A stretch of DNA of 64,000 nt from Aspidiotus rigidus (lineage: Eukaryota; Arthropoda; Insecta; Hemiptera; Diaspididae), in assembly GCA_035079385.1 (NCBI GenBank), contig JAVHKY010000026.1, forward strand, positions 2,940,501-3,004,500, read 5' to 3'. The position numbers were made by a program, and so were the translations under genes. The notes beneath the pieces are model-generated. The model was not told the DNA's origin, ran no database searches, and saw nothing but the letters and a program-made list of their open reading frames with translations. This document shows positions 23,150 to 35,059 of the stretch, in pieces. Numbering within the stretch: position 1 is the stretch's first letter; every line of letters begins with the position of its first letter.

Positions 23150-25240
23150 TATAATTTTTTTCTTAATAATCCATGTTTTCAAAATCAAGCCCGCACAGGT
23201 GTCTCTTTTTTTTCATTTTTTGTAGGCGCTTCGCAGGATATTCGAGTCTTCTTGTCTTTATTCAATCATTAGTAACAGATTTTTTCATTATTTTTTTCTT
23301 CTTTCATTTTTGATAGGTATTTATTTGATTTTTTATTGCATCTTTTTTTCATTTTTTTCCAAAATAGTTAGATAACTGGCTTTGGCTTTTCCAGTTTAGG
23401 TCTACAGGGCGGGAAGCTCGAGCTACCTCCACGTGGTGCTTCCCGGGCAACAGCGGCAGTGCACGAAAAAATATCTGCCCATTGTGCAAAGCATATTGAG
23501 AAATTGTTTAGTCAACCGGCCGCAACCCGTTTCAAAATATTCTAACAGGGAATTTGTTTCGTAGAAAGAGAAATTATTCGGAAGAAAATTGCGTTGCTCG
23601 TTGGGGTTTCGTGGTTCTGAGAGGAAAGTGAGCTCTTGAGAGAATTCGCAAGGGCGATTCAATTTATCTTTGGGATTTTGAAAAAATCGAACTTTCAAGC
23701 TATTTATGTGCGAGGGAGGAAAGAGAGATTACGAAAAATTTCGTCCTTGGGATTGTATGTTTATTAGAAGAGGGAGTCTATCAATCCTTGCTATTGAACT
23801 ATATGTAAGGGAAGGAAGGGAGGAAACTTTGATAAATTCCGACCATCAAGTCATTGTGGATTAGGAGCGATACTTCGAGAAATTTTGAGAGGAGGCCTTG
23901 AAAAAAAATTTGATCATTGAGTCCTTATAATGGAGGGGGAGGGGTGCTTGAAGAGATTTCGACGAATAAATTTCGAATTTACCATAATAACCTCATGCGG
24001 GGTTCAGATATATGGCAAAACTATAAGGTTGAAATTCTTCGAAGACTTTTGCACAGTGGGATTTTGAATATTTTCTGGCACATGGCTGATGGCTGACGCT
24101 CCGCAGGGACAGGTGAAAAGCCTGGGTTTTCGCAAGACTCTTTAAAAAGAAACTTATTCAATATTTTTATTTATTCTTATTTATAAAGTTTCTATCGTAC
24201 AACAAAACTAGCTTCCGCTCCATATAAATTACGTTAGCTTTGAGATAGTTCTGTTGTGGGGTAGTGAAATATTCGCCGTCCACCTTGTGTAAGATAGCTG
24301 AACTTGGAAGAAAACAAACGGATTACTGTGTACCAATTATCAAGCTTAAGAACGAACAATGATCTACGAGTATATTCAAAAGTGTGAGTAGATGATTTCT
24401 CAGAGAAATTAGCCAAATATAGTTTTCATATGAATATTAATGTCGAAAATGTATTTTTGTTATTTTAAGTATTTTTCAGACGATTGCAAAAAAGAAGGCA
24501 GTTTAACATCGATTCTTGAGTTTGGTACCTAAATAAGGAATGACTTTGGTGTCGGCATAGAGACCCTTCAGACGAAACTGCGCAGGATTTGTGAAGTACG
24601 TATCTTTCCATTTTAATATTATTAATGTAAAGAATTACAAAAGTATGACGTGGTTCATGTCATGATTTTCCAACGTTTTTCACCCTGTAGGGTTGTGTGA
24701 AATAAAATAAGTCTATGTCCATCTTCAGAATTGGAAAATCAGTGAATAGGGACAGGGGGACAGGGAGATAGTTGATCAAAACACTAAAAGCTATGCCACG
24801 ATCTAATTTCGGTACATAGAAATTCAGGAATACCAGGATCTAAGTAATTTCAAATTTAGAGAGTCGTTGCCCTCCCCTTCAAACTTATGGTTTATATAAT
24901 AATTAGGGAAAAAACTTCTAAAAAATAATAGGCTTTGCGGCAACCTCCTAGATTCCTCTAGACCGAAAGAGACGGAAAGGGCGTCCGTTTACTGAGTGAG
25001 TAGACAAAATTATTTAAACGGTTAGGCCACAATGGATGAGTATATCGCGGGATGGGAACAAGTATCCGAGGCTTGCCATTCGGATTAAGCAATGATGACC
25101 CTCTAATCAGAATTAAATGAATTGCAAAAATTGCAATTTTTCGAAATCTGTACGGACGCCGGACTACGAATCAAGGCAATACTCCTGAAAATAAAGCTGA
25201 GATTAGAAAACAAGGTAAATTGTAGAGCCAGCCTAAACCC
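23150..25240. other. spacer with decayed 45-bp units, no gene
   Basis: T-rich to 23390, then unique-looking sequence. Between 23690 and 23960 there are decayed relatives of the 45-bp unit (ACTTTCAAGCTATTTATG, GAGGGAGG). From 24000 to 25240 nothing is recognised. Confidence 0.4.
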
Positions 25241-25246
25241 GTTGAA

Positions 25247-25470
25247 CCATGTCGACTGCAAATCGACGTCGATCTGACGTCAAATCGACGTCATTTCGAC
25301 CCATTTTTTTAATAAGTAATCGACCCAAATTCGACGTCGATTTCGAGTCGAAATAGTTCCGGGGTATGTCGACCGTAAATCGACGGCAAACGACTGGATT
25401 TCGACGTCGATATCGAGTCGATTTAAGGTGAGCGGTGGCCTTCGACCCAAAATCGACGTCGTTATGAAGT
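25247..25470. repeat. TCGA-rich satellite block
   Basis: Repeated AATCGACGTCGAT and TTTCGAGTCGA words, the same family as at 48060. The frame 25280-25477 is a by-product. Confidence 0.7.
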
Positions 25471-25479
25471 CTCGCAATA

Positions 25480-25530
25480 ATTATTAATAATAATAATAAT
25501 TATTATTATTAATATTATTATCATCATTAT
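25480..25530. repeat. (AAT/ATT)n microsatellite
   Basis: Tandem AAT then ATT units forming a self-complementary tract. Confidence 0.85.
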
Positions 25531-25559
25531 TACGCAATATTCACTAAAGAAAAGAGAAC

Positions 25560-25700
25560 AAAAAAATAAAAAAAAAACCTATCGATGAGAATCTTTCTAT
25601 CATTATCACCGGGGCTCGAACTGCGCATCACAATTCCTGACCTATCCTGCGCGAACGAACCTAGCCTAACACCTACGGGAACCTATCGATGGTAGAGGTA
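25560..25700 (-). mobile_element. possible tRNA-derived SINE
   Basis: Read on the minus strand, GCAGTTCGAGCCCCGG resembles a tRNA T-arm (B box). About 60 bp upstream lies TAGGTGTTAGGCTAGG, a weak A-box candidate. Downstream (lower coordinates) there is a T-run near 25560-25580. No cloverleaf folds convincingly and no target duplication was found. Confidence 0.3.
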
Positions 25701-25709
25701 TAATTCCAG

Positions 25710-26115
25710 TATAGATTTTCGCGATTGAAAATTCGCGCTTGCAATTGAATAATTCCCCTCGCGATTAAAAATTCGCGCAATTGTGATTGAAATTTCATAA
25801 ATTTGATATTAAAAAGTTAAAGTAATGATAAGATGCACAATTCACAAGACAAAAAGTTACCATCAGAGTCGTAATTCATAAATTTTTTTTATTAAAAAGC
25901 GAGCGCTTTCGGATAAAAATCCATCGAAAGTCATTGAATCTGTCAAAATTATTATTTATTACTGACTTGACCCTGTTATAAATTGTTTTATTCCTCACTT
26001 CCCTCTTCCAGTTCAGCTGAGGATACTTTGAATGATGGTATTTGTGACGAAGATTCTAAACAGGTATTCATGGAAATTGTTGAATTTCTTTCATTTTTGG
26101 TACTGTACCATTGTG
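25710..26115. other. no gene seen
   Basis: AT-rich spacer with a few repeated ATTCGCGC words near 25720-25790. Confidence 0.35.
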
Positions 26116-26116
26116 C

Positions 26117-26242
26117 TGCCACGAGATAAGGGACCCATCTTTTATGAAATACTTCTGGAGAAAGAGGTTTCGTGCACAGGTGCATGAGACTCATTTCTCC
26201 AAAAGTATTTTGTGAAACATGGGTCCCTTATTTTGTGACAGG
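26117..26242. repeat. imperfect palindrome with ~60-bp arms
   Basis: The arms are about 26117-26176 and 26181-26242. The common core is AAGGGACCCAT, then AAATACTTNTGGAGAAA. Both arms read outward as related peptides: SPEVFHKRWVPYLV on the minus strand and SPKVFCETWVPYFV on the plus strand. This could be an inverted duplication of a coding fragment or a hairpin MITE. Confidence 0.6.
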
Positions 26243-26284
26243 TAGGCTATTATATTCACCAAATGATTTGTCATTCATTGTTCA

Positions 26285-26645
26285 TCAACTCGATTTTAAG
26301 TCGATTCCCTGTCAACAATTGTGGTATTGTGATCGATCAAAAATCGACCGTATATTGACGTCGATTTTGAGTCGATTTCCAGTCGACAATTGTCGTGTTG
26401 TGATCGACCAAAAATCGACCGTACATCGACGTCGATTTTGAGTCGATTTCCAGTCGACAATTGTGGTATTGTGATCGACCAAAAATCGACCATATATCGA
26501 CGTCGATTTTGAGTCGATTTCCAGTCGACAATTGTCGTGTTGTGATCGACCAAAAATCGATCGTACATCGACGTCGATTTTGAGTCGATTTCCAGTCGAC
26601 AATTGTGGTATTGTGATCGACCAAAAATCGACTCAAAATCGACGT
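26285..26645. repeat. 71-bp tandem repeat, about five copies
   Basis: The unit contains GTCGATTTCCAGTCGACAAT, TGTGATCGACCAAAAATCGA and CATCGACGTCGATTTTGA. Alternate copies differ at GTCGTGTTG versus GTGGTATTG, suggesting a two-unit (142-bp) higher-order pattern. The long frames 26296-26993 on the minus strand come from this repeat. Confidence 0.9.
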
Positions 26646-26870
26646 CGTTATACGGTCGACATGATATTGGACAAGATGCTTTCTAAGTCGACGATATTTC
26701 GACTCCAAATCGACGTCGTTAGGCAGTCGATTTACCTTCAAAATCGACTGTAATTTTATGGACTTCAATAAAGACGTCGATTTGACGTCGAATTTCAGTC
26801 GATTTCGAGTCGACATTGCCGTCGACTCAAAATCGACCCTAAATCGACGGTCGACATGGTTCAACGGGCA
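26646..26870. repeat. TCGA-rich satellite tail
   Basis: Irregular TCGACT/AATCGAC words continue after the 71-bp array. Confidence 0.7.
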
Positions 26871-27259
26871 AAAAACATGATTAGAAGGCTTAATCTTGTC
26901 TATCGGACGAGAGGAGGGATTTTTGGCGTACTCTTGGCTTGAAACTTGGATCAGGTTTTCGAATTCCTGGGATAAGCTGAACGACTTGGACAAATTTGTA
27001 TATCGATATGAAGAGTAAGGACATGGAAACCGCGGTCACAAATTTATGTGCTTTTTTCTCAATTTTTTAATATTAATTTCGAGTGGATCTCGTAACTGCA
27101 TAAAATAAAATATTATTATGTTTTACCCCAGGGGCAAAAGACGCAGGGCAAAATTAATGAAAAAACTGATAGGGACACTCTCTAAGCTTCGGGAGGGGGC
27201 TAAATTGTTAAAATTGTCTTCTTCGTGCGCTCCCTCTCTCTCTCTCAATAAGGTATGTT

Positions 27260-27393
27260 TGCCCGATAATAAAGGGGTTCACTCTTACGAAGTTGGACAG
27301 GGTGGGTGGGGGCTCATGGGGACAGGCAACGCAATATTATTATTATTTTTTTTGTTTTTGTTTTTTTTCCTATTATTACTATTATTATTATTA

Positions 27394-27434
<41 letters not shown>

Positions 27435-27530
27435 TCACCTGTGATTGATCCGTGCACTGTTGGTGGCACCACTATAAAATAAACTATAAAATAAAATAAA
27501 TTAATAAAAATAAATTAATTTAATAGATAA
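27260..27530 (+). mobile_element. LINE 3' end fragment
   Basis: AAGTTGGACAGGGTGGGTGG and GGGGACAGG parallel the 3' untranslated part of the LINE at 61706-62905. A TTA-type tract and a ~42-nt T-run (27392-27433) follow. The copy ends with TGTCACC paired with GGTGGCA around a CTGTTGG loop, then a TAAAATAAA-rich tail (27470-27530). The frame 27118-27444 is low complexity. Confidence 0.55.
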
Positions 27531-27559
27531 AAAGACTCTGACCTCGTTCTTGAATACAA

Positions 27560-30300
27560 TATAACGAACTATGTATTGAAATAAAAAAAATCGACTATTA
27601 AAATAATATGAAAATCGATAGAGTCGATTCTCTCATGTGGATGATGCTACTGTTTTCTTCATCATGACCTTTCGAGATTTCCTTCACTATACGAGACGTA
27701 CTAACGGTGAAATTGAGAAAATTGCAGTAGCTCGTAAAATTTAAATTTTTTTGACGACTATACTGCAAACTTTTCGATTTTACCGCTTTCGAGATATCTT
27801 TTGGTTGTTAAGTGGAGAAAGGGTACTGAAGTATTATTGGTTAGCGTGATAATAATTTAAAATGCGGAGAAATTGCTATAAAGTTGATCTTTAAAGTAAA
27901 CGTAGACAAAAGTTTGAAAATATTTGTACGCCCTGATTCGTACCAGATTCTCGCCTTTCTCGGTCAACTTTATCAAGGAAGCTACTGTTTTTTTTTGAGT
28001 GTGTAATTTCTTAAAATTTACTCATTCGCATTCTATAGTTCTTCTAACTAAAAACGTCTTCTATTCACCTTCGCGCCCTCCACCACTGTTGACGCTGAAT
28101 GAGTGCTTCTCAATTTATCTCGAAAATTTTCACAGCTTCAAATCTCAGACAGTCCTCTTAAATTCCCTCTTTTTGTAGTCAAAATTTCCCTTTTTACGTA
28201 AATTTTAACCCCACCTTTCCATCTAAATAACCTATGTAAATTTGAATTTAGAATTCAATTTAACGACCATTTTCTGGAAAAAGTAACTCGATCTTCAATT
28301 ACGAATTTGTTTAAAATGAGGAAAATTTCCTATTTTGACTTCTTTCTAGCCTGTATATTATAGAGATTTCAACTCGCGAGATTATTACGTGAACGTGCAT
28401 CTTAAAGAATTCATCGGTAAAAAGTTCCAAGTCGTTCTTTTTTTTTTTTTCTTGCAAGCGTTATCGGCGCTTTTATAAATGATGCACGCATGTAATCATA
28501 GAGAAAAGTATTAAACTTTGAAGACCTTTCGCCTTTGTACATTTTTACGATTTTAGTACGTATTCAAAATATGAGTAGTTTCCGCTACATTCACGATCGA
28601 GCGTTTAACCTATCGAGTTCCCTGACTGCGAGAAGCGAATGTCGTAAATACGGTATTATAAATCAAGGCCCATTATATGGAAGAGTGGATAGTAATTTTG
28701 ATTTTATAACTAACTGAACATGCTACATAACTGCCCCTTGTGGTAACCCTCTCGGGCTGGACATCACACGTGCGACCCTCAATCAAATGTAACATTCTTC
28801 GTATTTACGTGACTAGGAAATGTTTGAAAGTGATGCGAGACCATGAATGCGAACGGCTAGACCGCATACGGTGATGAGTTTGTTATACACGATCCCACGG
28901 TACGGTTCAACATCCACCATGCACACGGTAGCGGTGGCATTCGCATACCGCGAGCTTAACCTGCGCGCAGAGTGGGTGATATCGACGGCGGCGAGTGAGT
29001 CTGCGGTTTTTCGCCACTCTCGGATAAGGTCTCTCTTTCTCTCTCTCCGTACTAATAATAATGTTTTGACATAGCCAACGCTGCTTACCATGTAGTATAC
29101 GAATTGGCCCTTTATGAAATGTGTAACTCGTTCGCTTTGAATTCCGTTGCACCAGCGCGTCACCGGAGAGTTTTTCCCTGTGGCGAATTTCGCATTTCAA
29201 GGTTCGGCCCGCAATCAACGGCGAAGTGATTAATATTTTCAATGCACACGACAAACACGTTTGTTTTTCTTTCGCACCGAGCGACAATCGACAATGCCCG
29301 TGATGTCTTTCGGCGTCGAGCATCATCAATCTGCGAGTTGAACTTTTTGACGGACTCGATCGTCGTTGACAGACCGGGATTTCGGGAAAGGGTCTTTCGC
29401 TAACGAGTCATCGGGGCGTCGACGACGAGCTGCGCGAAGAATTCGATTCTCGTATGCACGTGACACGAGAGATGAAACTAACGTGTACGCGTATTTTTGA
29501 ACGTCTGATGCCGACATACTCCACTCAGGTCGTACTGCATAATAAACTTTAATGAACTCGCTATTTTACTCGGTACGACATACCTTGTGCGGTACTGGTA
29601 CATATTATATTGTGAGACGCGATGCATTTAGTAGAAAACTAAAATAATTCATGCAAATAAGAAGGAAGCCGACAAGCCGCGGAACTCGAGTATACATGCA
29701 AATAAACGGATACAGAGAACAGAGTCTTAACAACAAAGGATACGTACACGACTGAAACAAATTTCTGAATGTAATTTTAAAATTCTGACACTTTCTCATC
29801 TATTATTGTATTAGGCGGGTGGATACGCGTTCAGTGCGCGAGCAAATGTAAAAGAGAAAAAATTCCATGTCTTTCACCGCGTTCGATTGCATCGTTTGTT
29901 TTCGAAGTACCTATTACCTACTTTGTGCGAGTATAAACGTTTTCTAGGTAGGGCAATCCACTGACAAAACTAGGTAAAAATCTCAGACCAACCACGTTAT
30001 AGCTTCAAACGTTGTAGACAGTGGAAAGAAAGTCATCACCTCAAATCTGATAATTCGATAGATTTCACAAAGTTTGAATCCCTCTCTCTCCTCTAATCTA
30101 GAGTTCTCTTTTATCCATAATATAGCTTGGAAATTGAATTTTTTGAATGAAAAATTTTTGACGCGTAAAAGTGGAAAATTTTGAATTAGAATTTATTTGG
30201 GCACCGTCTTCCACAACAAAATTTGACCAACGCTCCAAGTGTTTGATTTTTTATATGGTACGTCACGTTTCTCTTTCGGGACGCTGTTTACGTGATTTAC
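27560..30300. other. single-copy DNA; CpG-richer island at about 28840-29520
   Basis: No gene is supported. The middle part has noticeably more CG dinucleotides and overlapping frames on both strands (e.g. 140 codons minus at 28907-29329), with a CT-rich tract near 29025. This could be a promoter or an untranslated first exon, but no splice-linked coding frame was found. Confidence 0.35.
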
Positions 30301-31440
30301 TTCGGAGACTTGGAAAAATTTTGGCTCTTGAGCTCTATTGAAGGAAAAGGTCAGCTCTGAGCCAAATAAGCTTGAAAATTTCGGCCACTGTAAAGGGAGG
30401 GGTGCTTTGGAGCTAAATATAAGAATATGAGACTTGTGGTGGGGTCAAGGGTACAGTCTGATCGATTCAATCAAGGGACTGGAAAAATTCCACCTGTACC
30501 TTTGTATATAGGGGCCCTCTGAGAGCTAAATATATAAACATCATGTTTCATATAGATTACGTCATCTATATTTTGTCCATATAGGAAGACTTGTGACGTC
30601 ATCAGCATGTTGAGGTCGGTATTTATTCGCCTACTGTACCGCGTACATATGAGGCTGACTAAGTGTTGGGTAAGAAACAGCTTACTCGTTTGGCCTTTTT
30701 TACTGTATGTTAGGCTAGAGAGGTAGGTCTGTGTTAAGAGGCTGACGAGTAACAAACGAGGTGTAGTAAATTGTATCTTTCGCTAACGAGCTCACCCTGT
30801 TTATTGTCAGTAATCCGCCCTTTTCATCTTTCATCTTGGTATGGCTGATCAGCTGATGGGATCACCTTCTCAGCGAAGTATACTGAATCCAATGCAGGCA
30901 GATAATCAGGATAGGGAGGAAAAGCTAGTAATCTCCTCCAGGAAGCTCTGCGTACGCAAATTTTGGAATTAGGGGTGAAGCTGAGGTCGACATTTTTCCG
31001 AGTTCCAAGGTCAAGTACACACAAACGCGCACTCAAATTTTGAAATTAGGGGATAACCTAGGGTGAAGTCAAAGAAGCCACATTGTAATGGAGATGGGCC
31101 TCCACGCTAAATCTAGGATTAGAAAATTGCGAGAGGCTGGGTGACATTGATTTATCCTAGGAACTTCGAAGAGCTCGCCGCGACCTCTACCTGTACGATT
31201 CGGAGAGGGGTTGAGTTGAGCTAGGCTCCATCACCTCTATCGAGCTTAATGTCCTCGAAAACTTTTACGTGTAGCGAAAAGCTATCATGAAGAAAGACTT
31301 TAGGATGGAGAAGAGCTTTCGAGTTAGGAACAAAAATAGGGAGCCTAAAGTCGGAAAAATAGGGTGCTTAGGAGGAGGCCGGAGCAACAATGACCTTCAC
31401 ATTCTTCGAGAACTTAAAGAACTACGGCTTCCTTAACGAA
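30300..31440. repeat. scattered decayed 45-bp units
   Basis: Isolated phrases (ACTTGGAAAAATTTTGGCTC near 30310) lie in otherwise unique sequence. A TGACGTCA word is at 30594. No gene. Confidence 0.35.
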
Positions 31441-31444
31441 GTTG

Positions 31445-31868
31445 TGGGAACCCGTTCTATGAGTCAAATTGCATTTCGTATTGAAAATTCAAAAAGCCTA
31501 GACCTACTATAAGCCTAGTATAATATAGTTCGAGAGTCTAAATTTTTTTTGACTCGAGCTATATATAATTATATGATGATGGAAGAGAAACGGAAAAATT
31601 TTGACTCCCGAACTATATATATATGATAGGACGAGGACTTAGAAATAGGACGTCATCAGTGACCTGGACCTATATTTTAGGGACTTCGAAATATTACCTA
31701 AAAGTCGAGAGTCAACATTTTTCCAAGTCCCCCTTCCATCATATATAGCTCGAGTCGAAATTTTTCTAAATCCCCCTCATATCATATGTAGCTCGAAGGT
31801 CGAAATTTTTCCAATTTTTTTCGCGCACGGCGATTTTTTCAAATACCCCCTATAAAACAGGTTTCCTG
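31445..31868 (-). mobile_element. F1 element, inverted relative to the copy at 1649
   Basis: The left end is TGGGAACCCGTTCTATGAGT followed by CAAATTGCATTTCGTATTG, matching the inverse of 2600-2650. The right end is CCCCCTATAAAACAGG before TTTCCTG, matching the inverse of the 1649 end. Inside are about four 45-bp units, the first two forward and the last two reversed, meeting near 31680. Confidence 0.7.
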
Positions 31869-32178
31869 TTTAAAATTTGAACTTGGAGTACGAAGCAGGT
31901 ATACCTTGAAAGGATGTTCATAACTCTAAAGGTAAGCACGAGGGGGAGGGGTTCTACAGTTCTTACTGAAGGAGGGAGTCAAGCTATGAATGGTATATAA
32001 CCTTCAAAATTTTACCGATGCTCCAGAGAAAATACAGTACTCTATTTTTTCGTGACTAAATTTTTCAGCCCGACGTCAGAAGAACTTGAAAAAATTCTGA
32101 GATCTGATATGTATCTTACGTAGTAAATGGAGCGGGATAGTCTAGTACGTAAAAACTATGCTAGCTTAAGAAAAAATA
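31869..32178. other. no gene seen
   Basis: Short spacer between the F1 copy and the hAT element. Confidence 0.4.
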
Positions 32179-32186
32179 TATTAGGC
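32179..32186. repeat. hAT target-site duplication, left
   Basis: TATTAGGC, repeated exactly at 33901-33908. Confidence 0.85.
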
Positions 32187-33900
32187 CAGTGTTTCTCAAC
32201 CTTTCTTATATCGCGGCACATTTTTCCATGAGATGATATTACTGCGGCACAGCATTTCCAGAACTCCAAATTGTATATCGAAAATTTTTGTACGTTTTGA
32301 CATTTTCATGTCTCTACAGATTTCCTCCTCCTAATTTCAGAATTTGTGGTCTGCAAGATGGCTATATAAGGCCTCATCCTTCTTTCTCTGTACTACGGTC
32401 ACAAGAAACAAGAGCTTTGATCTTCCACCGGGACTCAAAAAAAACTTTTCTACCAATATACGCAAAAAAGTCTGGATGCTTCCCGTATTTACTGGAAACC
32501 GGCCGGGCTCTTCTAATTCCGAAATTTATGAAAAAATATGAAATATAATCTGTATTTCTGGCCAAGTCGCAGGAAGTTCTTGATTTTTATGACAGTGACT
32601 GCAGGTTTGGACTCAAGTTTAAGTAATTATAACTGGAACTGACATCATTCAAAAATTGGGACACATCGGTCAGATAGGGCTTATGATTACTTTTCCAAGT
32701 AATTTCAGCAATAAAATATTCAATTTAAATTTTAAAAATTAAAATTATCAATTTAATAAAATTTTTTTAAAAAATAATTTAATAAAATTAATGAATTAAT
32801 ATAAAAGAAAATTAATAGTTAATATTTTGATTATAATTAAAATTAAATATTTTGATTGTAATTAAAATTAAAATAATTATAATTAAATAAATTATGAATT
32901 TAATTTATAATAATTAAATTAAATAGAAAATACACAATTAATTAATTTTATTTCAATTTGTATTCATGTATAATTCGAATGAATATTTCAATTTATTTTT
33001 TAATAAAATATTTTATTCAATTTTATTTAAATTGGGTCTTTTTGATATCATTAATAAATCTAATTATTTCATTATCTTCAAGTATTACTTTCATAATTCT
33101 TATATTATAAAGAATATTAATTTTTAAATTTGAAATTCAATTTTTAAATTCTTTTGAAAAGTTTGATTTTTAAATTTATTATGAGTTTAATAGCGATCAG
33201 CTTTATTTTCAATTTCTATTTTTAATTAATTTCGAATATTAATTATTATTAAAAATTTAATTTATTCAATTTATTTAATATTTTATTTTTTAAATATGAA
33301 ATTATTTTTAAATTATATTATATTATTAATGGAATTTTTTATTTTATGATTTATTGTTAATAAATTATTTCGAAATAAAATAAAATCAGAGAAAATAATA
33401 TATCGTCGGGGTATTCTATATATAATTCATTCATGAATATTACCATCAATAAATATTAAAATAGATTGTATCCCCAATCAATTGAATAGAATTACAGATT
33501 GAATTATATAAATTCTTTTGATATAATTCTAATAATTCAACATCGAGGTAACAAATTAAAAATTTTATTTAATCATTCTATTATCCCTAAAGATATTAAT
33601 ATTGTAATTATTTAAATTTATTTTCTTAGTTAAATTAATAAATTAAATTAAAAAATTTTAATTTGTATTAAGAATCAAAATTATTATTATTATTGTATAC
33701 GATTTTTTAATTGGAAATTAAATATATTTATTTATGTTAATAAAATGTTTTCAATTTATTTAGTTAAAGTAATAACATTAATTCGTCAAGTTATTAAAAA
33801 AAAAAAATGACAATTCTTTTTTAGTTTATGTTGATTTATGTTTTCGATAAAATTTTTGCGGCACACTGATGTGCCGCGGCACACCGGTTGAGAAACACTG
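32187..33900 (+). mobile_element. non-autonomous hAT element
   Basis: The ends are CAGTGTTTCTCAACC and its exact inverse GGTTGAGAAACACTG, followed inward on both sides by GCGGCACA-type words. An 8-bp duplication (TATTAGGC) flanks the element; both features define the hAT superfamily. The left 520 bp match the fragment at 8443-8920. The right ~1.1 kb is about 85-90 percent A+T and seems to be foreign (see next entry). The frames at 32288-32565 lie in the left part on both strands and have no transposase motif. Confidence 0.9.
32710..33840. other. probable mitochondrial DNA insert (numt) inside the hAT element
   Basis: Composition changes abruptly to extreme AT. At 33538 the sequence CAACATCGAGGTAACAAA, then TTATCCCTAAAGAT 45 bp on, matches the order of the well-known conserved insect 16S rRNA strings (CAACATCGAGGTCGCAA then TTATCCCTAAAGTA), on the strand opposite to the rRNA. 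About 120 bp earlier, the minus strand at 33416-33402 can be read MPRRY, as in cytochrome oxidase I, and 33035-33100 has an ND5-like reading with mitochondrial code. If real, the pieces are not in mitochondrial gene order, so the insert would be mosaic or rearranged. The 16S match is the firm part; the others are suggestive. Confidence 0.5.
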
Positions 33901-33908
33901 TATTAGGC
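33901..33908. repeat. hAT target-site duplication, right
   Basis: TATTAGGC, identical to 32179-32186. Confidence 0.85.
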
Positions 33909-34049
33909 CTAGTGTGTGATAGTCTTCAAGCTAGGCTAATATTCCAATCCGCTGATGACGTCATAGAGTAGACTACATTGGAGTTTGGAAGGAATTCGAG
34001 ATCTGAGAATATATTTCTAACAGTGGCGTTTTTTGAGCATTCACCGAGC

Positions 34050-34210
34050 GCCGTCCGGCGAAAAACATATAAAAATATCGACTCCTGAGCTACATGTGAT
34101 AGGAAGGAGATTTTGAATAATTTCGACATTCGAGCTATATGTGCAATAAGAGGGGGTACTTAGAGAAACTTCGACTCTCGAGCTATATTTTTCGAAATTC
34201 CTAAGGTAGA
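34050..34210. repeat. decayed 45-bp units with F1-like CG block
   Basis: GAGCGCCGTCCGGCGAAAAA is followed by three units (GACTCCTGAGCTACATGTGA and similar). It looks like part of an F1 copy lacking recognisable ends. Confidence 0.4.
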
Positions 34211-34500
34211 TCCAGGAGGAGGTCTAGGCTCTTTTATACTAGCTTTATACTTCTTAGTCTATAGATTTAATATAGTATAATTATATTACCGTAAACTAGA
34301 CTACGAAGTGGGCATGAACGAATTAGTATACTTGAATTAGTAGAGGGGTGAACGAGCGAGGGAGCTTATAGCGTATACTATGGGGAAGAATATTATAGTC
34401 TCCCACCAAAATAGCCTAAGCTGTAAGCACAAACTCTAAGGTAGGTTTGGCCCTGCCCTATTTTAAGCACTAGGCATTCAACGAAGTTAAATGAAGAACG

Positions 34501-34874
34501 CAGGGAACCTGCTTTATGAGTCATGCGGGATATGGTATTGAGAATTCAAAGAAGCCTTAGGTAAAGCTAGTATAAAGAAGGCGTAGACCTACTATAAGCC
34601 TAGTATAATATAGTTTGAGTCTAAATTTTTCTCGAATCTCGACCTATATATGATAGGAGGGGGATTTGAAAAAATGTTGACTCGAGCTATATATTATATA
34701 TATATAATAAAAGGGGGACTCCTATCATATATGGCTCAAGAGTCGAAAGTTTTGCAAGTCCCTCTCCTATCATATATTATGGCTCGATAGTCGAAATTTC
34801 TCCAAGTTTTTTGTTGGACAGCGGACGGCGCACGGCAAATGTCTCAAAAAGCCCCCCATAGAACAGGTTCCTTG
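34501..34874 (-). mobile_element. F1 element
   Basis: The left end is CAGGGAACCTGCTTTATGAG and the right end has CCCCCCATAGAACAGG then TTCCTTG. The flank before the left end (ATTCAACGAAGTTAAATGAA) is shared with the outer right flank of the 1649 copy, so the transposing unit may extend about 35 bp beyond the CAGGG word. Units run forward to 34700 and reversed after it. Confidence 0.7.
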
Positions 34875-34915
34875 TGAAAATTAGGAGTTCTGAGCCAATC
34901 CACTAATCAACATTT

Positions 34916-35051
34916 GTGACCTGCGATGAGAAAAGGATGCTCATTGCCCACTGACAGGAACCCCATTTCTCTCTGATTAGATGTCCAATCAGTTAGAAAT
35001 GGTGTTCCTGCACCAATGGGCAATGAGCATCCTTTTCTCATCGCAGGTCAC
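34916..35051. mobile_element. hairpin MITE with 35-bp perfect terminal inverted repeats
   Basis: The terminal repeats are 34916-34950 (GTGACCTGCGATGAGAAAAG...) and 35017-35051, identical over 35 bp. Pairing continues imperfectly inward (AGGAAC/GTTCCT, CCATTTCT/AGAAATGG, CTGATT/AATCAG), so nearly the whole 136 bp folds on itself. ATTT is present on both sides as a likely target duplication (CATTT if the last C is counted). Confidence 0.8.
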
Positions 35052-35059
35052 ATTTAATG

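Noticed and set aside
23403..23441. GGGAAGC / GCTTCCC inverted repeat
   Set aside because: Seven-bp arms around a 20-bp loop are expected by chance in 64 kb.
26296..26993. 218-codon minus frame and its overlapping relatives
   Set aside because: By-product of the 71-bp TCGA array.
28907..29329. 140-codon minus frame in the CpG-richer island
   Set aside because: No motif, no splice context, and another long frame overlaps in a different register; raised GC alone lengthens chance frames.
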